Source of the DNA: Methylococcaceae bacterium | Lineage (GTDB): Bacteria; Pseudomonadota; Gammaproteobacteria; Methylococcales; Methylomonadaceae | Direction of reading: 5' to 3' | NCBI GenBank assembly: GCA_947505055.1 | Contig: CANNLO010000260.1 | Coordinates: 1 to 6,801, forward strand | Length of the DNA: 6,801 nucleotides | Part shown: positions 1 to 6,743 of the stretch, piece after piece | Layout of the letters: each line of letters begins with the position of its first letter | How positions within the stretch are numbered: the stretch's first letter is position 1 | Translations under genes and position numbers: made by a program | Notes under the pieces: model-generated | What the model saw: the letters and a program-made list of their open reading frames with translations, nothing else | The model's database searches: none | What the model was told of the DNA's origin: nothing

Positions 1-40
1 GGTAAGCAGAGTGTCCCTATTAAGGACGTATGGGCTTACC
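1..40. repeat. two-level inverted repeat (imperfect hairpin)
   Basis: GGTAAGC at 1-7 is the exact reverse complement of GCTTACC at 34-40. Nested inside it, GTCC at 13-16 pairs with GGAC at 24-27 around a 7-base loop, and two G-T wobble pairs can extend this inner stem. The stems are separated by unpaired bases and no T-run follows, so this does not look like an intrinsic terminator. It could be an RNA structure, a protein-binding dyad or the edge of a mobile element cut by the window boundary. The role is unknown. Confidence 0.35.
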
Positions 41-78
41 CCTTGGAGAGAAAATTCAAACACGAGCTAGCTGGGTGA
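1..78 (+). CDS. possible 3' end of an upstream gene, product unknown
   Basis: Frame 1 is open from the first base to a TGA at 76-78 and would encode a 25-residue tail ending ...KFKHELAG. The residue mix (VWAYPLERKF region) looks like ordinary soluble protein, but it is too short to assign to a family. A second forward frame is also open to about base 69 and the complement of 1-60 is open too, so openness alone is weak evidence. If this is real, the upstream gene ends 101 bases before the recombinase, and the dyad at 1-40 lies inside coding sequence. It could equally be non-coding leader. Confidence 0.28.
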   Translation, partial: GKQSVPIKDVWAYPLERKFKHELAG

Positions 79-179
79 TTTTAGTTGGCAGGTTAACCGA
101 ATATTTACAAATCGGGGTCCGTAACTAATTGAAAAATATAGCCCTTGTGTACATCAAAAGGGCGTGTCATTATTAAGCC
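79..179 (+). promoter_or_regulatory. leader before the recombinase; probable promoter/operator region
   Basis: This 101-base non-coding stretch precedes the first complete gene of a long co-directional cluster, so the operon promoter is expected here or just upstream. It holds a perfect 8-base palindrome GGTTAACC (91-98), the separated inverted pair TTAGTT (81-86) and AACTAA (123-128), and a 6-bp stem GCCCTT (141-146) with AAGGGC (158-163). TTGAAA at 129-134 and TTTACA at 104-109 each match five of six -35 consensus bases, but neither has a convincing -10 box at standard spacing. Small serine recombinases often bind dyads next to their own gene, so some of these may be recombinase sites; that is inference. 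Confidence 0.35.
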
Positions 180-731
180 ATGAAAATAGGCTATGCTAGA
201 GTTTCCACAGACGAACAAAATCTCGATTTACAACTTGACGCGCTCAATGCGGCAGGGTGCGAAAAAATATTCATGGATCAGGGGATCAGCGGCATTACCA
301 GGGAACGGGCAGGGCTGTCAGAAGCGCTTTTGGCAATAGGACAAGAAGATATATTGATTGTCTGGAAGCTGGACAGATTAGGTCGCTCTCTAGGGTTTTT
401 GTGTGAACTGGTCGAGCGATTAAAAGGGCAGGGGGCTGGTTTCCACAGTCTGACTGATGGCATCGACACCACTACGAACGGTGGCAAGCTGGTCTTTCAT
501 ATTATGGGCGCATTGGCCGAATTTGAGCGCGATCTGATCCGAGAGCGAACAAAAGCAGGAATGAAAGCCGCCAAAAAACGCGGCAAGCATGTTGGTAGAC
601 CGAAATCTTTGTCAAACGGACAAATACAACATATGCACGAATTATTAGATGCCGGAAAGACTCAAGCAGAAGTAGCAGAATTGTTCGGTGTCTCAGCAAA
701 TACTATTGGACGAGAATTGAGAAAAAAATGA
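180..731 (+). CDS. small serine recombinase (resolvase/invertase family)
   Basis: This 183-residue protein has the full layout of the resolvase/DNA-invertase family, which cuts and rejoins DNA through a 5'-phosphoserine intermediate. The N-terminal motif YARVSTDEQN (5-14) carries catalytic Ser9 and Arg7. The active-site cluster KLDRLGRS (63-70) supplies Asp65, Arg66 and Arg69. The long dimer helix around ALAEFERDLIRERTKAG (111-127) follows, then a basic GRP linker (139-141) and a C-terminal helix-turn-helix (about 147-180, with TQAEVAELFGVS). Length is normal and no catalytic residue is missing, so it should be active. The start is the first ATG after an in-frame TAA at 174-176; the Shine-Dalgarno signal is weak. 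Its stop overlaps the next start (ATGA, 728-731), which suggests co-translation with the DUF499 ATPase rather than a passing transposon gene. Whether it acts as a resolvase or an invertase, and on which site, cannot be read from the protein. Confidence 0.95.
   Translation: MKIGYARVSTDEQNLDLQLDALNAAGCEKIFMDQGISGITRERAGLSEALLAIGQEDILIVWKLDRLGRSLGFLCELVERLKGQGAGFHSLTDGIDTTTNGGKLVFHIMGALAEFERDLIRERTKAGMKAAKKRGKHVGRPKSLSNGQIQHMHELLDAGKTQAEVAELFGVSANTIGRELRKK
722..728 (+). other. A_AAA_AAA slippery heptamer at the recombinase/DUF499 overlap
   Basis: The last codons of the recombinase are AGA AAA AAA TGA. Read in its frame, 722-728 is A_AAA_AAA, the canonical -1 frameshift heptamer type, immediately before the stop. 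The DUF499 start at 728 lies in the -1 frame, so a -1 slip would skip the stop and join the recombinase to the whole ATPase. A weak 5-bp hairpin (741-745 with 754-758, one pair a wobble) lies 12 bases downstream. The run may simply be two lysine codons that aid reinitiation; frameshifting is inference. Confidence 0.3.
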
Positions 732-3700
732 AAACTATCCGTAGTGCATGTAAGCTACAACCAAAAGCCCTAGATATCAATGTTGGGGATCAGATAGAAC
801 AACTTGATCAGATCATTAATGACACCAATGGTCAGGAGTATTTCAATAAAACTTTCATCACGGACGGGATGAAGACACTTTTGACAAAAGGTATGTCTCG
901 CTTAGCTGGGAAATCTAATGACGCCGTTTTCCATCTGAAACAGGCAATGGGCGGTGGTAAAACTCATTTAATGGTGGGTTTTGGGCTTCTCGCTAAAGAT
1001 CAAGCTCTCCGTTCCGCCCTGATTGGTACTATGCCCTATCAATCCGACTTTGGAGCGGCAAAGATTGCTGCGTTCAATGGTAGAAATAATCCGCCTACCT
1101 ACTTATGGGGAGAAATAGCCCGTCAACTAGGCAAAGAATCTCTGTTCCGTGATTATTGGGAAGCTGGAGCAAAAGCACCTGATGAACAGGCGTGGGTTCA
1201 ACTTTTTGATGGTGATGAACCTATTCTCATTTTACTCGATGAGATGCCTCCTTATTTTCACTATTATTCAAAATTGGATGATACGAATAGAACAGGGTTT
1301 GCAGACATTATTACCAGAGCCTTTTCTAATATGCTTACGGCGGCTCAAAAGAAAAAAAATGTTTGTATCGTGGTGTCGGATTTAGAAGCTGCCTATGACA
1401 CTGGCGGCAAATTGATACAGCGGGCGCTTGATGATGCAACTCAGGAAATTGGTCGTGCTGAAGTCAGTATTACGCCGGTAAATCTTGAATCAAATGAAAT
1501 CTATGAAATCCTGAGAAAACGCCTGTTTCTATCACTTCCTGATCCTGGTGAAATCTCAGATATTGCGGCGGTCTATGCAAGCCGTCTCGCCGAAGCAGCA
1601 AGAGCCAGAACCGTTGAGCGCAGTGCGGAATCACTCGCCACTGAAATTGAATCAACTTATCCATTCCATCCCAGCTTTAGAAGTATCGTTGCGCTCTTTA
1701 AGGATAATGAAAAGTTCAAGCAAACCCGTGGTTTGATGGAGCTTGTTTCCCGTTTACTAAAATCAGTTTGGGAAAGTGACGAAGATGTCTATCTGATAGG
1801 TGCTCAGCATTTCGATCTTTCGATAGGCGATGTTCGGGAAAAACTCGCGGATATTTCTGAAATGCGTGATGTAATCGCCAGAGACCTCTGGGATTCATCA
1901 GACAGTGCTCATGCACAGATTATTGATATAGGTAACGGTAACAACTACGCCAAACAAGTAGGGACGTTGTTATTAACCGCCAGTTTGTCCACTGCTGTAA
2001 ACTCTGTCAAAGGCCTCTCAGAAAGCGAGATGCTTGAATGTCTGATTGACCCGATTCGTCAGGCCAGTGATTTTCGTGCCGCTTTTACGGAACTTCATAA
2101 AGCAGCCTGGTATCTTCACCAGACTCAGGAAGGAAGAAGCTATTTTGATCGCCAAGAGAACCTGACAAAAAAGCTTCAAGGTTATGCAGATAAGGCACCT
2201 CAGAACAAGGTCGATGAACTGATACGTGACAGCTTAAATAAGATGTATAAGCCAACCACAAAAGAAGCTTATGAAAAAGTGCTTCCGCTGCCAGAAATGG
2301 ATGAGGCTGAAGCTGTTCTAAAAACCACACGAGCTTTACTTATAATCAGTCCTGATGGAAAAACTCCGCCTGAAGTGGTGAATCGATTCTTTGGCAGCTT
2401 GATTAATAAAAACAACATTCTTGTTCTTACCGGCGAGAAATCATCGATGGCAAGCGTTGATAAGGCGGCACGGCATGTCTACGCGGTAACCAAGACCGAT
2501 CCTGAAATCAATACCTCACATCCTCAACGAGAAGAACTGAATGAAAAGAAGTTGCAATATGAACAGGACTTTCAAACGACCGTCCTTTCAGTATTTGATA
2601 AGCTCATGTTTCCAGGTAACAATCGTGACGAAGATGTGCTCCGTCCTAAAGCACTGGATAGCACCTATCCTTCCAACGAACCTTATAACGGTGAACGTCA
2701 GGTTATCAAAACTCTGACCTCTGATCCGATTAAACTGTATACCCAGATTCCCGAAAATTTTGATGCTCTCAGGACTCGGTCTGAACAGCTATTGTTTGGC
2801 GCACAAGACGAGGCTAGAAAAACTGACTTGCTGGATAAAATGAAGCAGAAGACCCAGATGCCATGGCTTCCTTCTAAAGGTTTTGATCAACTGGCACAGG
2901 AAGCTTTTCAGCGCGGAATCTGGGAAGATATGGGCAATGGCTATATCACCAAGAAACCTAAACCCAAACAGACAGAAGTTTTGTTCTTTCCCGATAGTGC
3001 ACCTGATGATAATGGAAAAGTGCGTTTAAAAATAGACACGCACAATGCCGGAAACAGCCCAAAAATTCACTATCAGGAAGAGGGTGAAGTTACGACCAAG
3101 CCCCCGGTACTAACTGATAATGTTCTGGTTACCAGTGCCTTGCGGGTTCAATTTATTGCCGTTGATCCTACCGAAAAAAACCAGACGGGTAAGGCAACAA
3201 CCTGGATAAATAAATTAACCATCAGAAACCGTTTTGATGAGGTTTCCCGTAAAGTTGAGCTTTTTGTCGCTCCCAAGGGAACTATCCGCTACACCCTTGA
3301 TGGCTCAGAAGCAAGAAACGGCATTGATTACACGGGGGCAATCGAAATAGGTGATCACGCAGCTACGGTTTATGTGTTTGCTGAATGTGATGGCTTAGAA
3401 GCGAAACGTAACTTCCCCTTCGCGGAATCGGGATCAAAAGAGATTCTGATCATCAAAGAAAAACCGGCACAGCTTTATAGCCCTTCACCCAAGCGGCTTG
3501 ATAATTCCGCAAAAACCTATGAAGGCTTGAAACTTGCCAAGGAGAAAAACATCACCTTTGAACAAGTTACACTTATTATAGGCTCTGCACCTAAAGTCAT
3601 CCATCTGACCCTCGGTGAAATGAAAATTGATGCCAATTTTATTGAGAAGGAACTGTCACACCTTCAAACCTTGGTTTCACCAGAAGCTCCGGTGGTGATG

Positions 3701-3799
3701 ACGTTTAAAAAAGCCTACACCCTCACTGGGCATGATTTAGAGCAATTTGCCAAGTCGCTGGGCATAGATCTGGCAAATGGAGAGGTTATTCAGGAATGA
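728..3799 (+). CDS. anti-phage-associated DUF499 P-loop ATPase
   Basis: This 1023-residue cytoplasmic protein is the large ATPase of a DUF499/DUF3780/DUF1156 defence set. A Walker A motif is seen at QAMGGGKTH (72-80) and a Walker B at PILILLDE (165-172), followed by PPYFHYY. A sensor-like strand CIVVSD lies near 213-218. These support an AAA+/STAND-like NTPase in the first third. The long middle part is mostly helical and soluble, with no membrane segment. Near residues 845-895 the run RYTLDGSEARNGIDYTGAI resembles the beta-sandwich repeat found after chitobiase/hexosaminidase domains (CHB_HEX_C type), often a protein- or ligand-binding module. Length and both ends fit the family as I know it, so it appears intact. 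ATG at 728 overlaps the recombinase stop, and its own stop overlaps the DUF3780 start (ATGA at 3796-3799). Family proteins are associated with phage resistance, probably as an NTP-driven component working with the methylase and a helicase; the exact reaction is not established. Confidence 0.93.
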   Translation: MKTIRSACKLQPKALDINVGDQIEQLDQIINDTNGQEYFNKTFITDGMKTLLTKGMSRLAGKSNDAVFHLKQAMGGGKTHLMVGFGLLAKDQALRSALIGTMPYQSDFGAAKIAAFNGRNNPPTYLWGEIARQLGKESLFRDYWEAGAKAPDEQAWVQLFDGDEPILILLDEMPPYFHYYSKLDDTNRTGFADIITRAFSNMLTAAQKKKNVCIVVSDLEAAYDTGGKLIQRALDDATQEIGRAEVSITPVNLESNEIYEILRKRLFLSLPDPGEISDIAAVYASRLAEAARARTVERSAESLATEIESTYPFHPSFRSIVALFKDNEKFKQTRGLMELVSRLLKSVWESDEDVYLIGAQHFDLSIGDVREKLADISEMRDVIARDLWDSSDSAHAQIIDIGNGNNYAKQVGTLLLTASLSTAVNSVKGLSESEMLECLIDPIRQASDFRAAFTELHKAAWYLHQTQEGRSYFDRQENLTKKLQGYADKAPQNKVDELIRDSLNKMYKPTTKEAYEKVLPLPEMDEAEAVLKTTRALLIISPDGKTPPEVVNRFFGSLINKNNILVLTGEKSSMASVDKAARHVYAVTKTDPEINTSHPQREELNEKKLQYEQDFQTTVLSVFDKLMFPGNNRDEDVLRPKALDSTYPSNEPYNGERQVIKTLTSDPIKLYTQIPENFDALRTRSEQLLFGAQDEARKTDLLDKMKQKTQMPWLPSKGFDQLAQEAFQRGIWEDMGNGYITKKPKPKQTEVLFFPDSAPDDNGKVRLKIDTHNAGNSPKIHYQEEGEVTTKPPVLTDNVLVTSALRVQFIAVDPTEKNQTGKATTWINKLTIRNRFDEVSRKVELFVAPKGTIRYTLDGSEARNGIDYTGAIEIGDHAATVYVFAECDGLEAKRNFPFAESGSKEILIIKEKPAQLYSPSPKRLDNSAKTYEGLKLAKEKNITFEQVTLIIGSAPKVIHLTLGEMKIDANFIEKELSHLQTLVSPEAPVVMTFKKAYTLTGHDLEQFAKSLGIDLANGEVIQE

Positions 3800-4380
3800 G
3801 TCAAACCGTTGATTTTGGCGCACCCTCTGGATTTGGGACACATTGCTTTTATGTGGAAATTCCAGCCATACCCCGCGATGCCATACGCATCTATGAAGAC
3901 TATGGTTTTGATGGGGATGAGAGTCGTCGTGAGACCACAGAATGTCGTGTTATTCTTGCTCGGGAACTCTGGACCAAAATTAGGGATGATGCCCGACGTG
4001 ATTTTAATGCCCGCCTGAAGGCGAAAAAGCAGAGTACCGGATCATGGACTACTGGGACGGTTAAGCTTGATCGCTTTTTAGGTCGTGAAATCTGTGTTCT
4101 GGCCTGGGCGGCAGAGCACGCAACGCCTCTGGAATGCCTAGTTATTTGTCAAAAGTGGCTTGCACTGCGGCCGGAAGAGCGTTGGTGGTTTTATTCGAAG
4201 ACAGCTGCGGAAGCCAGGCTTGCAGATCAGACTGACCGTGGTTGGCGTAAGGCGCTTTATTGCGCTTTATCCGATGGCACAGGTATTCATCTAGGGCAGA
4301 AAGTAAAACCTAAAAGTAAAAAGAAAAAGGATGATGAAGAGATAATCTTCATGGATATTTTTGACTTTGTAGATAACTAA
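3796..4380 (+). CDS. anti-phage-associated DUF3780 protein
   Basis: This 194-residue protein matches DUF3780 in length and in characteristic runs: the N-terminal VDFGAPSGFGTHCFYVEIPA (5-24), the central TGTVKLDRFLGREICVLAWA (86-105), then CQKWLALRPEERWWFYSKTA (118-137) and RGWRKALYCALSDG (148-161). No enzyme motif or membrane segment is visible. The C-terminus has a lysine-rich patch (about 169-178, KVKPKSKKKK) followed by an acidic, aromatic tail, which could contact nucleic acid or a partner. The start ATG overlaps the DUF499 stop, and a GGAGAGG sequence at 3779-3785 gives a usable Shine-Dalgarno site, so tight co-expression with the ATPase is expected. Known association is with DUF499 and DUF1156 proteins in defence islands; the molecular function is unknown, and a structural or adaptor role is inference. 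Confidence 0.92.
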   Translation: MSQTVDFGAPSGFGTHCFYVEIPAIPRDAIRIYEDYGFDGDESRRETTECRVILARELWTKIRDDARRDFNARLKAKKQSTGSWTTGTVKLDRFLGREICVLAWAAEHATPLECLVICQKWLALRPEERWWFYSKTAAEARLADQTDRGWRKALYCALSDGTGIHLGQKVKPKSKKKKDDEEIIFMDIFDFVDN

Positions 4381-4398
4381 TTTTTAAGGAAACCGATC

Positions 4399-4647
4399 AT
4401 GCAAGCCTATTATGAAATAGAAACCGACATTCCTGGCGATCATCAACTACATATTCAACTGCCAGAAAGTATTCCCGCTGGACGGGCAAAAATTGCGGTT
4501 ATTTACGAATTAACGCAAATAAAAAATGATGCCGGTGTCGCTTTAAAAGCGTTTCTGAATAAATACCAAACCGAAGATATTGATATTGATACAAGCATTT
4601 TTGAAGAAACTAGAAAAACAGATACCGATAGAGACTTTAGGTTATGA
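4399..4647 (+). CDS. probable antitoxin of a VapBC-like pair
   Basis: This 82-residue acidic protein lies directly upstream of, and overlaps, a PIN-domain toxin gene, the usual antitoxin position. The N-terminal half is beta-rich (YYEIETDIPGDHQLHIQLPE, then AKIAVIYEL), reminiscent of short antitoxins of the unclassified VapB type. The C-terminal half is charged and probably unstructured until toxin-bound, ending TDRDFRL. A good Shine-Dalgarno AAGGA (4386-4390) sits 8 bases before the ATG. The gene follows DUF3780 by 18 bases, so it is probably read from the operon promoter. No obvious separate promoter is seen, though one inside the end of DUF3780 cannot be excluded. The second half of the gene is clearly AT-richer than the flanking defence genes, consistent with separate acquisition. 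Assignment rests mainly on position and size; the family is not certain. Confidence 0.75.
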   Translation: MQAYYEIETDIPGDHQLHIQLPESIPAGRAKIAVIYELTQIKNDAGVALKAFLNKYQTEDIDIDTSIFEETRKTDTDRDFRL

Positions 4648-5060
4648 ATTTGGTTTATTTGCTGGATACCAATACTATCTCAGAACCGTTAAAAGCCATA
4701 CCCAATAAGCAAGTCATTGAAAATATAGAACGTTATCATGCACAAATAGCCATTGCCGCATTTGTAGTTTATGAATTGGTTCGTGGTGTTGCGTTATTGC
4801 CAGATTCTAAAAAGCGGTTGAAAACGAATGATTACCTTGAATCCGTTTTGGTTAAGTTTCCAATTTTGCCCTATACCGAAGCAGCGGCAAAATGGCAGGG
4901 CGAAACAGCCGCACGTTTACAGCAACTCGGAAAAACCCCGCCTTTTGTCGATGCACAAATTGCAGCGATTGCGAAAACAAATAACTTAATTTTGGTCACG
5001 CGGAACGTGGATGATTTTAAAAGCTTTACCGATTTATCAATTGAAAATTGGTTTTGTTGA
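4644..5060 (+). CDS. vapC: PIN-domain ribonuclease toxin, VapC-like
   Basis: This 138-residue protein has the standard length and acidic active-site pattern of VapC-type PIN nucleases, Mg2+-dependent RNases that commonly cleave tRNA or rRNA. Visible residues are Asp8 in LLDTNTISE, Glu44 in VVYELVRG, Asp103 in PPFVDAQIAAIA, and Asn121/Asp124 in TRNVDDF. All four acidic positions are present, so it should be active. The ATG overlaps the antitoxin stop (ATGA, 4644-4647), which ties toxin synthesis to antitoxin translation. The next gene, the DUF1156 methyltransferase, begins 21 bases downstream. A type II toxin gene inside an anti-phage operon could stabilise the locus, or act as a growth-arrest back-up if infection disturbs expression; both are inference. 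Confidence 0.93.
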   Translation: MNLVYLLDTNTISEPLKAIPNKQVIENIERYHAQIAIAAFVVYELVRGVALLPDSKKRLKTNDYLESVLVKFPILPYTEAAAKWQGETAARLQQLGKTPPFVDAQIAAIAKTNNLILVTRNVDDFKSFTDLSIENWFC

Positions 5061-5081
5061 AACCTGAGGAAATACAAAACC

Positions 5082-6689
5082 ATGCTTAAACCATTCGATT
5101 GGAAAGATAAACCTGCGCTGATAGAACATCTATTTCCCGTTCAGAAAATTTCGGCCGAAAGTTTCAAGGAACAAATGGCTAATACAGGAAAAGCCTTGAC
5201 GTCTTTAGGCAGTTACTGGAAAGGAAGAAAGCCCCTTATTCTTAACAAAGCCTGTATTCTTGGAGCATTACTTCCCGCAACGGATGATCCGCTTAAAGAC
5301 CTTGAGATTTTTGAGTTATTGATGGGCATGGACAATCAGTCGATGCAAAAGCGCATCGAAGCGACTTTGCCAGCTTCAAATCAAGACAGCGTTGGTGAAT
5401 ATCTGGTATTGCCTTACAACGAACAAGTTCGACAAGCAAAGCGCCCTGAAGAGCTTCCTGGGTCTCTTTTTTCTCATGTCTGGGCTAGGGTAAATACTCA
5501 TCTTGGCACCTCGGCAGCATCGTTCCCTGAACTGGTGGAGCAAATCGGCATTGCTCGTTTTGGTCATCGTCCACGCGTTGGCGATGTTTTTAGCGGCAGT
5601 GGACAGATTCCCTTTGAAGCAGCTCGGCTCGGCTGTGATGTTTATGCTTCAGACCTAAATCCCATTGCCTGTATGCTCACATGGGGTGGCTTTAATATTG
5701 TGGGGGCTAGCAAGGAGAAACGGACTGAGATACGTGATGCTCAGAAAAAACTTATCGAACAGGTACAGGCAGAAATTGATGCCTTGGCTGTAGAGAACGA
5801 TAGTGGAGGCTGGTGTCCAAGAGCTTACCTTTATTGTGTTGAAATTATTTGTCCTGAAAGTGGTTGGAAGGTTCCATTATTACCTTCTTTTATTATAAGC
5901 AAAGACTATAAAGTAATTGCACGTTTGATTCCGATTGCCGCTGAAAAACGATACGATATTGAAGTGGTTTATGTTGATACTGATGAAGAAGTTGCAGATG
6001 CAAAAGGTGGCACGGTGCAGGGTAGTGATGTAATCCACTCACCTGATGGGAGTAATATCTACCGATCGAGTGTCAATGCCATTCGAGGAGATTACAAGGA
6101 TGGCAAGGAGAATAAAAACCGTTTGCGGCTATGGGAGAAGGCCGACTTTACTCCTCGTTCCGGTGACATCTTTCAAGAACGACTGTACTGTGTACAGTGG
6201 GTTAAGAAAATAGAAAATAGTATAAAAGTTAACACAGAAATTCGTTCCGTTACAGCCGATGATCTGAAACGGGAGCAGAAGGTTATTGATTTCGTTGGTT
6301 CTCATCTTACCGAATGGCAGGAAAAAGGCTTTATTCCTGACATGGTGATTGAAAAAGGTGATGAAACAGAACGACTCTATCGTGAACGAGGCTGGACACA
6401 TTGGCATCATCTTTTTAATCCAAGACAGTTGTTGATAAATGGCTTAATTAACATATTTTCAAATGCTGAGCTGAAGGTTAGTTTGGCTCAATTGTTAAAC
6501 TACAATAGTCGACTGTGTATTTGGCATAGTGCTAAAGGTCAAGGGCCAGGAAGTATTAGTCAAGTTTTTTACAATCAATCGCTTAACACTCTTTATAATT
6601 ATGGTTGTAGAAGTAGTCTCCTAGCAATCAAAAAAATCTCAGATGATATTAAAAATATTGAATTTCCTAATTCGACTACTCCCATTTGA
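5082..6689 (+). CDS. DUF1156 DNA methyltransferase, C-terminally truncated
   Basis: This 535-residue protein matches the start of the anti-phage-associated DUF1156 methylases, SAM-dependent enzymes predicted to methylate adenine N6. The DUF1156-like N-terminus includes LIEHLFPVQKISAES (13-27) and SYWKGRKPLILNKACILG (44-61). The SAM-binding motif I is DVFSGSGQIPFEA (168-180), and an acidic motif YASDLNP follows (188-194). Cysteines at 245, 252 and 257 surround a conserved-looking PESGWKVPLLP block. The later GWTHWHHLFNPRQLL (437-451) and NQSLNTLYNYGCRS (498-511) also fit the family. Relatives usually run to roughly 900-1000 residues, with the DPPY catalytic motif shortly beyond this last block. 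No DPPY, NPPY or similar motif occurs here, and the frame ends at TGA 6687-6689. The final 24 residues (512-535) may already be aberrant or divergent. The start is supported by GAGGA at 5066-5070. As it stands the enzyme should lack methylation activity, unless the missing half is supplied separately. Confidence 0.88.
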   Translation: MLKPFDWKDKPALIEHLFPVQKISAESFKEQMANTGKALTSLGSYWKGRKPLILNKACILGALLPATDDPLKDLEIFELLMGMDNQSMQKRIEATLPASNQDSVGEYLVLPYNEQVRQAKRPEELPGSLFSHVWARVNTHLGTSAASFPELVEQIGIARFGHRPRVGDVFSGSGQIPFEAARLGCDVYASDLNPIACMLTWGGFNIVGASKEKRTEIRDAQKKLIEQVQAEIDALAVENDSGGWCPRAYLYCVEIICPESGWKVPLLPSFIISKDYKVIARLIPIAAEKRYDIEVVYVDTDEEVADAKGGTVQGSDVIHSPDGSNIYRSSVNAIRGDYKDGKENKNRLRLWEKADFTPRSGDIFQERLYCVQWVKKIENSIKVNTEIRSVTADDLKREQKVIDFVGSHLTEWQEKGFIPDMVIEKGDETERLYRERGWTHWHHLFNPRQLLINGLINIFSNAELKVSLAQLLNYNSRLCIWHSAKGQGPGSISQVFYNQSLNTLYNYGCRSSLLAIKKISDDIKNIEFPNSTTPI

Positions 6690-6743
6690 TTAAAAAATGG
6701 TCTACCTTTAAATTGGTGAAACAGAAAATTTTAAGGGGGAGGT
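6690..6743 (+). other. AT-rich gap after the methyltransferase; possible element or recombination junction
   Basis: All three forward frames are blocked in or just before this stretch, so a single-base frameshift does not restore the methyltransferase. It contains an imperfect dyad, AAATGGT (6695-6701) and ACCTTT (6704-6709), around a 2-base centre CT. A purine run AAGGGGGAGG (6733-6742) leads into the next start codon. No intrinsic terminator is visible. Because the methyltransferase is lost at this point and base composition rises afterwards, the gap may contain the boundary of an inserted element, but no known terminal repeat was recognised. Confidence 0.35.

Noticed and set aside
141..163. 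GCCCTT/AAGGGC stem as an intrinsic terminator
   Set aside because: The loop is 11 bases, the stem only 6 bp, and no T-run follows. It lies 16 bases before a start codon.
1470..2330. Minus-strand open frames inside the ATPase gene (1470-1664, 1716-1916, 2085-2330)
   Set aside because: They lie wholly within a well-supported coding gene, lack recognisable domains, and have compositions typical of antisense shadows.
6129..6410. Minus-strand 93-residue frame opposite the methyltransferase
   Set aside because: It is opposite conserved methyltransferase sequence and its hydrophobic, phenylalanine-rich translation is what an antisense reading of this gene produces.
6600..6743. Simple frameshift explaining the short methyltransferase
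   Set aside because: Stops occur in every forward frame between about 6650 and 6743, and none of the alternative translations resembles the expected DPPY-containing segment.
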